A DNA stretch of 9,588 nucleotides from Holophagaceae bacterium UBA706 (lineage in GTDB: Bacteria; Acidobacteriota; Holophagae; Holophagales; Holophagaceae): positions 783-10,370 of the forward strand of contig DBME01000432.1 of NCBI GenBank assembly GCA_002298155.1, read 5' to 3'. Below are positions 5,878 through 9,588 of this stretch, piece by piece. A program made the translations under genes and the position numbers. How positions within the stretch are numbered: the first letter of the stretch is position 1; each line of letters begins with the position of its first letter. The notes under the pieces are model-generated. The model was not told the origin of the DNA. It ran no database searches and saw only the letters and a list, made by a program, of their open reading frames with translations.

Positions 5878-7161
5878 ATGCCCGCAAGGCTCCTGGAACT
5901 GAAGGACGACCGGCGCCGGGGAAAGGTCCGGGCCATGACCTCCGTGAGCTCCGCCCATCCCCTGGTCCTGAGGGCGGCCATGGAGCAGGCCCTGGCGGAC
6001 CAGGCCCCCCTGCTGGTGGAGGCCACCTGCAACCAGGTGAACCAGGACGGGGGCTACACCGGCATGACGCCGGAGGCCTTCGCGGGGTCCATCCAGGGCC
6101 TTGCCGCCGAGGCGGGCCTCCCCGCCTCCCGGATCATCCTGGGGGGTGCGCACCTGGGGCCGGGACCCTGGCGGGAGACGGGACCGGAGGAGGCCCTGGA
6201 CCGGGCCGGGGAGATGGTGGCCGCCTACGTAAGCGCGGGTTTCCGTAAGATCCACCTGGACACGAGCATGCCTTGCGCGGGGGATCCGCCGGTGCTGGAC
6301 GTCCCGGTCGTGGCCCGCCGCGCCGCGGAACTGGTGCTTCTTGCGGAGCGGGCCTTCGCCGCGGACCCTGCCGGGCATCCCCCGGTCTACGTGGTGGGCA
6401 CGGAGGTGTCCTCGGCCGGGGGCGCGCGCAGCACCGGACCACGGGTCCGCCTCACCACCCCCGAGGATCTCGCGCGCAGTCTGGACGACCTTCAGGAGGC
6501 CTTTGCCGCGGCCGGGGCCGGCCCCGCCTGGGAGCGCGTGGCGGCCCTGGTGGTCCAGCCCGGCGTGGACTTCGGGGAGACGGACGTGCACCCCTACGAC
6601 CGGCGCCGGGCCCGGGCCCTTTCCGAGGCGATCCAGGCCCGGGCGCCCTGGATGGGCGAGGCCCATTCCACGGACTACCAGTCCCCCCGCGCCCTGCGGG
6701 AACTGGTCGAGGACGGGTTCGGAATCCTCGGCGTTGGCCCCTGGCTGACCTTCGCCTGCCGGGAGGCGCTCTTCGCGCTGGAGGACGTGGCCCGGGAGAT
6801 GGACTGGCTCCACGGCGGGGGGGCCGGGATCCGGCTGCGGGAGGTGCTGGACGGCGTCATGCGGCGGAATCCCGCCCACTGGAAGGACCACCACCGGGGG
6901 TCCCCCGGGGAGCAGTCCTACGCCCGGCTCTTCAGCCTCAGCGACCGTTCCCGGTACTACTGGCACGACCCCGAAGTGGAGGCTGAAGTGGAGCGGCTCC
7001 TGGCGGCCACGGAAGGTCCCCTGCCCATCCAGCTCCTGAGCCTCCACCTGCCCATGGCCTTCGACGACGTCATGGACGGGCGCCTCGAGCCCAACGGCCG
7101 CGCCATCGTCCTGCACGCCATCCGCCGGGTGCTGGGGCACTACACGGCAGCCTGCAGCTGA
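5878..7161 (+). CDS. GatZ/KbaZ-type tagatose-bisphosphate aldolase accessory subunit
   Basis: The 427-residue protein matches the family of E. coli KbaZ and GatZ end to end. Landmarks are SVSSAHPLVLRAA (22-34), LLVEATCNQVNQDGGYTGM (45-63), GFRKIHLDTSM (121-131), YVVGTEV (171-177), VVQPGVDF (225-232), EAHSTDYQSP (261-270), GVGPWLTFACREALF (285-299), SDRSRYYW (355-362) and the C-terminal HYTAAC. In E. coli these proteins stabilise and activate the class II aldolases KbaY/GatY, which split tagatose 1,6-bisphosphate into dihydroxyacetone phosphate and glyceraldehyde 3-phosphate; they have sometimes been labelled kinases. The family motif GGDHLGP reads GGAHLGP here, with Ala at residue 91 (codon GCG at 6148-6150). 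No catalytic partner is in the window. The start is ATG 5878, with GGGAGG six bases upstream and an N-terminus that lines up with KbaZ. It converges on the aldo/keto reductase, five bases away. Confidence 0.9.
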   Translation: MPARLLELKDDRRRGKVRAMTSVSSAHPLVLRAAMEQALADQAPLLVEATCNQVNQDGGYTGMTPEAFAGSIQGLAAEAGLPASRIILGGAHLGPGPWRETGPEEALDRAGEMVAAYVSAGFRKIHLDTSMPCAGDPPVLDVPVVARRAAELVLLAERAFAADPAGHPPVYVVGTEVSSAGGARSTGPRVRLTTPEDLARSLDDLQEAFAAAGAGPAWERVAALVVQPGVDFGETDVHPYDRRRARALSEAIQARAPWMGEAHSTDYQSPRALRELVEDGFGILGVGPWLTFACREALFALEDVAREMDWLHGGGAGIRLREVLDGVMRRNPAHWKDHHRGSPGEQSYARLFSLSDRSRYYWHDPEVEAEVERLLAATEGPLPIQLLSLHLPMAFDDVMDGRLEPNGRAIVLHAIRRVLGHYTAACS

Positions 7162-7176
7162 CCTGCCTAACGCAGG
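7162..7176. terminator. Small stem-loop between convergent genes
   Basis: CCTGC (7162-7166) and GCAGG (7172-7176) can pair around a five-base loop CTAAC. It fills the five-base gap between the GatZ-like stop and the reductase stop and runs into the last reductase codons. The stem is short and lacks a T-tract, so its role as a bidirectional terminator is weakly supported. Confidence 0.25.
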
Positions 7177-8156
7177 ATCGCCTCGATGGCTTCCAGCTCC
7201 GCTTCGGAGAAGGCGAGCCCGTCCAGGGCCGCCACCGCGTCCTCCACGTGGCCGGGGCGGCTGGCGCCGATGATGGCCGTGGTCACGCCCGGGTGCCGCA
7301 GCACCCAGGCCAGGGCCATCTGGGCGAGCTTCTGGCCCCGCTCCTGGGCCAGGGCGTCCAGGCTCCTCACCTTGAAGAGGAGGTCCTCCGTGATGTCGTC
7401 GGCCCTGAAGCCGCTGTGGGCCTTGGTGGCGCGGGAGCCCTGGGGGACGCCGGCGAGGTACTTGTCCGAAAGCAGGCCCTGGTAGAGAGGAGAGAAAACC
7501 GCGCAGCCCAGGCCCTCCTCGTCGAGAACGTCCAGGAGGCCCTCTTCTATCCAGCGTTCGAAGAGGCTGTACGAGGGCTGGTGGATGAGGCAGGGCGTGC
7601 CCAGGGAGCGCAGGATCGCCGTGGCCCGGCGCGTCTCGTCCGGACCGTAGGAGGAGATGCCGGCATAGAGGGCGCGGCCGCTGCGGACGATGTGGTCCAG
7701 GGCGCCCATGGTCTCCTCCAGGGGCGTGCCGGGGTCGGGCCGGTGATGGTAGAAGATGTCGACATAATCCAGGCCCATGCGCCGGAGGCTCTGGTCGAGG
7801 CTGGCCACCAGGTACTTCCGCGATCCCCAGTCGCCGTAGGGCCCCGGCCACATGCCCCAGCCGGCCTTGCTGGTGATCACCATCTCGTCGCGGAAGGGAA
7901 GGAAGTCGGCCTTGAGGATCCTGCCGAAATTCTCCTCCGCGGATCCAGGCGGCGGGCCGTAATTGTTCGCGAGATCGAAATGGGTGATGCCCAGATCGAA
8001 GGCTCTTCGGGCGATCGCGCGACCGTTGTCCCAGGTGTCCACATCCCCGAAGTTGTGCCAGAAGCCCAGCGAGATGGCGGGAAGCCGGAGGCCGCTGCGC
8101 CCGCAGCGCTGGTAGATCATGGCGTCGTAGCGGGATTCGGCGGGCTGGTGGGGCAT
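7167..8156 (-). CDS. AKR14-type aldo/keto reductase (L-glyceraldehyde 3-phosphate reductase-like)
   Basis: The 329-residue protein is closely similar along its whole length to E. coli YghZ (Gpr), which reduces L-glyceraldehyde 3-phosphate and methylglyoxal with NADPH. Shared stretches include CGRSGLRLPAISLGFWHNFG (18-37), FDLGITHFDLANNYGPPPGS (53-72), KAGWGMWPGPYG (97-108), GSRKYLVASLDQSLRRMGL (111-129), GISSY (166-170) and LIHQPSY (190-196). The catalytic tetrad is present: D61, Y66, K97 and H138. The cofactor-binding IIGASRPGHVEDAV (295-308) is intact. The C-terminus is shorter than that of the E. coli protein. The ATG at 8156 has AGGA (complement of 8165-8168) eight bases upstream. MgrA/KAbeta-type voltage-channel-like AKRs are the nearest alternative. 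It is divergent from the chemoreceptor and convergent with the GatZ-like gene. Confidence 0.9.
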   Translation of the reverse strand: MPHQPAESRYDAMIYQRCGRSGLRLPAISLGFWHNFGDVDTWDNGRAIARRAFDLGITHFDLANNYGPPPGSAEENFGRILKADFLPFRDEMVITSKAGWGMWPGPYGDWGSRKYLVASLDQSLRRMGLDYVDIFYHHRPDPGTPLEETMGALDHIVRSGRALYAGISSYGPDETRRATAILRSLGTPCLIHQPSYSLFERWIEEGLLDVLDEEGLGCAVFSPLYQGLLSDKYLAGVPQGSRATKAHSGFRADDITEDLLFKVRSLDALAQERGQKLAQMALAWVLRHPGVTTAIIGASRPGHVEDAVAALDGLAFSEAELEAIEAILR

Positions 8157-8278
8157 GGCTGCGATCCTGGTTATGAGTCACTTCATTATTTCAGAGATAC
8201 TTGGTCACGGCCGAAAGGGTTGTTAATAAACTCAAGGCCAGGGCCTGCCGCCCCACCCCAGTCACCGGAGAACCTTTC
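8157..8278. promoter_or_regulatory. Divergent control region between reductase and chemoreceptor
   Basis: The reductase-proximal half (8157-8235) is AT-rich and the receptor-proximal half is GC-rich. AGGA (complement of 8165-8168) and GGAG (8267-8270), each eight bases from its start codon, serve the two genes. A TAAA at 8227-8230 followed by GCCG at 8247-8250 loosely recalls a flagellar sigma-28 promoter, but the spacer is 16 rather than 15 and the -10 lacks ATAA. A short dyad ATGA-N6-TCAT lies at 8173-8186, close to the reductase start. AGGCC-AG-GGCCT at 8235-8246 is another small dyad. Confidence 0.45.
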
Positions 8279-9588
8279 ATGCGAGTAAACCAGCCCATCA
8301 CCCGCGTGGAACACCAACTCAAGGAAGGGGCCTTCATCGTCTCGATGACGGATCCCCAGGGCCGGATCACCTATGTGAACGACGAGTTCGTGCGCATCAG
8401 CGGCTTCACGCTGGACGAACTCATGGGGCAGCCCCACAATCTGGTGCGCCACCCCGAGATGCCCGCCGCGGCCTTCGCGGACCTCTGGTCCACGGTGCAG
8501 GCCGGCAAGCCCTGGTTCGGCCTCGTGAAGAACCGCTGCAAGAACGGCGACTTCTACTGGGTGGACGCCAACGTCACGCCCGTCATGGATCAGGGCCGCA
8601 TCTCCGGCTTCGTGTCCATCCGCAGCCGGCCCTCCAAGGCGCAGATCCGCGAGGCGGAGCGGATGTACGCGCTGGCCAACCAGGGCAAGTCGCTGGCCGA
8701 AACCGCCATCCGCCCCTGGGTCCCGTTCCCGTCCCTGCCCACGCGCACGCGCCTCCGGGGCGGCTTCGCGGTGATGGTGGGGATCTTCGCGCTGATGACG
8801 GTCATGGACATCGCGACCTTCATGAAGGTGAGCGATGCCGTCCACCAGGTCCAGGCGGGCCCGTCGGGGGCGGAAGCCGTGAAGCGCCTGGGCGAGATCA
8901 GCGCCATGGCGAACAGCGCCATCTGGTTCCTCATCCTCGCCGGCCTGGGTGTGGTGGCCGCGGCGGTGATCCTGTCGTCCCTCCTGCTGCGCATCCTGCG
9001 CGTGCAGCTGGGCGGCGAGCCCGAGGAGGCCATCCATGTCGTCCAGCGCATCGCCCAGGGCGACCTGCGGGTGGAGATCGACACGCCGGCCGGCGATCGC
9101 GTCAGCCTCATGGCGACGCTGCGCGCCATGCAGTCCAACCTCAAGGGAACCATCAACCGCATCCGCTTCGACGGCTCGCGGGTGTCGGAGACCGCGGCGA
9201 ACTTCGCCAGCGCCACCCATGAGATCGCCTCCACCAGCCACGAGCTGGCCAAGAACGCGGAGGAGGAACGCACCTTCGTGGAACGCATGGCCTCGGCCAT
9301 GACCGAGCTGTCCGCTTCCATCCGCGAGGTTTCCACCAACGTGAAGGCCAGCCAGCACCAGGCCAACGAGGCCGTGCAGGCCACCGAGGCCGGGGACCGC
9401 TCCGGCAAGGCCTCCATGGAGGCCATGGAGCAGGTGGAGAAGGCCACGGGCCAGGTCGTCCAGGCCGTGCGGGTCATCCAGGAGATCGCCCGCCAGACCA
9501 ACCTCCTCTCCCTCAACGCCGCCATCGAGGCCGCCAAGGCCGGCGCCTCGGGCAAGGGCTTCGCCGTGGTGGCCGAGGAAGTGCGCAA
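8279..9588 (+). CDS. Aer-like PAS-domain methyl-accepting chemotaxis protein, 3' end outside window
   Basis: 436 residues are visible. The N-terminal PAS domain (about 10-120) closely follows E. coli Aer, the FAD-binding redox and aerotaxis sensor: N34 in [27 protein letters not shown] with R57-H58, AAFADLW (64-70), [19 protein letters not shown] (77-95) with W79, and [11 protein letters not shown] (107-117). The linker [13 protein letters not shown] (150-162) also resembles the Aer segment before its membrane anchor. Two membrane helices (about 162-182 and 213-237) are separated by about 30 residues, which should lie in the periplasm. A HAMP-like region covers about 238-290. Helical signalling sequence follows, ending in the hairpin-tip region [20 protein letters not shown] (403-422) and [12 protein letters not shown] (425-436). 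It is expected to control CheA/CheW from the inner membrane. GGAG at 8267-8270 lies eight bases before the ATG. The distal adaptation helix lies outside the window. Confidence 0.92.
   Translation, partial: MRVNQPITRVEHQLKEGAFIVSMTDPQGRITYVNDEFVRISGFTLDELMGQPHNLVRHPEMPAAAFADLWSTVQAGKPWFGLVKNRCKNGDFYWVDANVTPVMDQGRISGFVSIRSRPSKAQIREAERMYALANQGKSLAETAIRPWVPFPSLPTRTRLRGGFAVMVGIFALMTVMDIATFMKVSDAVHQVQAGPSGAEAVKRLGEISAMANSAIWFLILAGLGVVAAAVILSSLLLRILRVQLGGEPEEAIHVVQRIAQGDLRVEIDTPAGDRVSLMATLRAMQSNLKGTINRIRFDGSRVSETAANFASATHEIASTSHELAKNAEEERTFVERMASAMTELSASIREVSTNVKASQHQANEAVQATEAGDRSGKASMEAMEQVEKATGQVVQAVRVIQEIARQTNLLSLNAAIEAAKAGASGKGFAVVAEEVR

Noticed and set aside
5711..5887. N-terminal extension of the GGDEF-EAL frame to ATG 5887
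   Set aside because: It overlaps the GatZ-like start, runs through AT-rich intergenic DNA, has a composition unlike the rest of the protein and lacks the ribosome site seen before GTG 5710.
5836..8181. 781-codon open frame on the - strand spanning the GatZ-like and reductase genes
   Set aside because: It is Pro/Arg/Gly-rich, is antisense to one well recognised gene and out of frame with the other, and shows no domain. It is typical of a GC-rich shadow frame.
8227..8254. Sigma-28 (flagellar) promoter for the chemoreceptor
   Set aside because: TAAA and GCCG are present, but the spacing is one base too long and the -10 lacks the ATAA half; such short words are expected by chance in GC-rich DNA.
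8186..9358. 390-codon open frame on the - strand
   Set aside because: Antisense to the Aer-like receptor and its leader, with His/Gly/Asp-rich sequence and no recognisable family.
1..9588. CRISPR array, tRNA, insertion sequence, toxin-antitoxin or phage defence system
   Set aside because: No regularly spaced repeats, tRNA-like cloverleaf, transposase or defence-type domains were seen on reading both strands; all sizeable coding regions are accounted for by ordinary families.

Overview
The window is a GC-rich, densely packed piece of a bacterial chromosome. It holds eight complete or nearly complete protein genes and one gene cut at the left edge; the last gene is cut at the right edge. Strong GGAG-type Shine-Dalgarno sites precede most starts. 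Gaps are short, except for AT-richer divergent intergenic regions. The mix of a secreted DUF4139 protein, a DUF4337 membrane protein, a c-di-GMP protein and an Aer-type chemoreceptor points to a free-living, probably motile Gram-negative bacterium. Holophagae-like Acidobacteriota (Geothrix and relatives) or a GC-rich proteobacterium would fit. This is an impression from composition and gene content and cannot be proved here. I see no tRNA, rRNA, CRISPR array, insertion sequence or phage gene.

Left block (1-1870): the 3' end of a fold-type I PLP aminotransferase (MocR-like C-terminal domain) is translationally coupled by an ATGA overlap to a class I SAM-dependent methyltransferase. A secreted protein of unknown function converges on it. 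The two convergent genes share a perfect 8-base palindrome that supplies both stop codons.

Envelope block (1871-4204): divergent from the secreted protein, a DUF4140/DUF4139 (MuiA-like) exported protein is followed by a DUF4337 three-helix membrane protein. The DUF4337 start is unusual. A strong Shine-Dalgarno site serves an upstream ATG-Gly-stop mini-ORF, and the true ATG lies in an imperfect tandem copy of that sequence.

Signalling and sugar block (4235-8156): a GGDEF-EAL protein with a degenerate cyclase motif (GSDQF) but a complete set of EAL phosphodiesterase residues is divergent from a GatZ/KbaZ-type tagatose-bisphosphate aldolase accessory subunit. The accessory subunit has Ala in place of the Asp in its GGDHLGP motif and has no catalytic partner in view. 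It converges on an AKR14-type L-glyceraldehyde-3-phosphate reductase (YghZ/Gpr-like). The pair suggests triose- or ketose-phosphate metabolism, but an operon link is excluded because the genes face each other.

Right end (8157-9588): divergent from the reductase is an Aer-like chemoreceptor with an FAD-type PAS domain, two membrane helices, HAMP and the start of the methyl-accepting signalling domain. It would couple cellular redox or oxygen state to motility. I did not find a clearly new multi-gene system. The best leads are the mini-ORF start, the degenerate/intact GGDEF-EAL pairing, the altered GatZ motif and the repeat structures in the 5711-5877 regulatory region.
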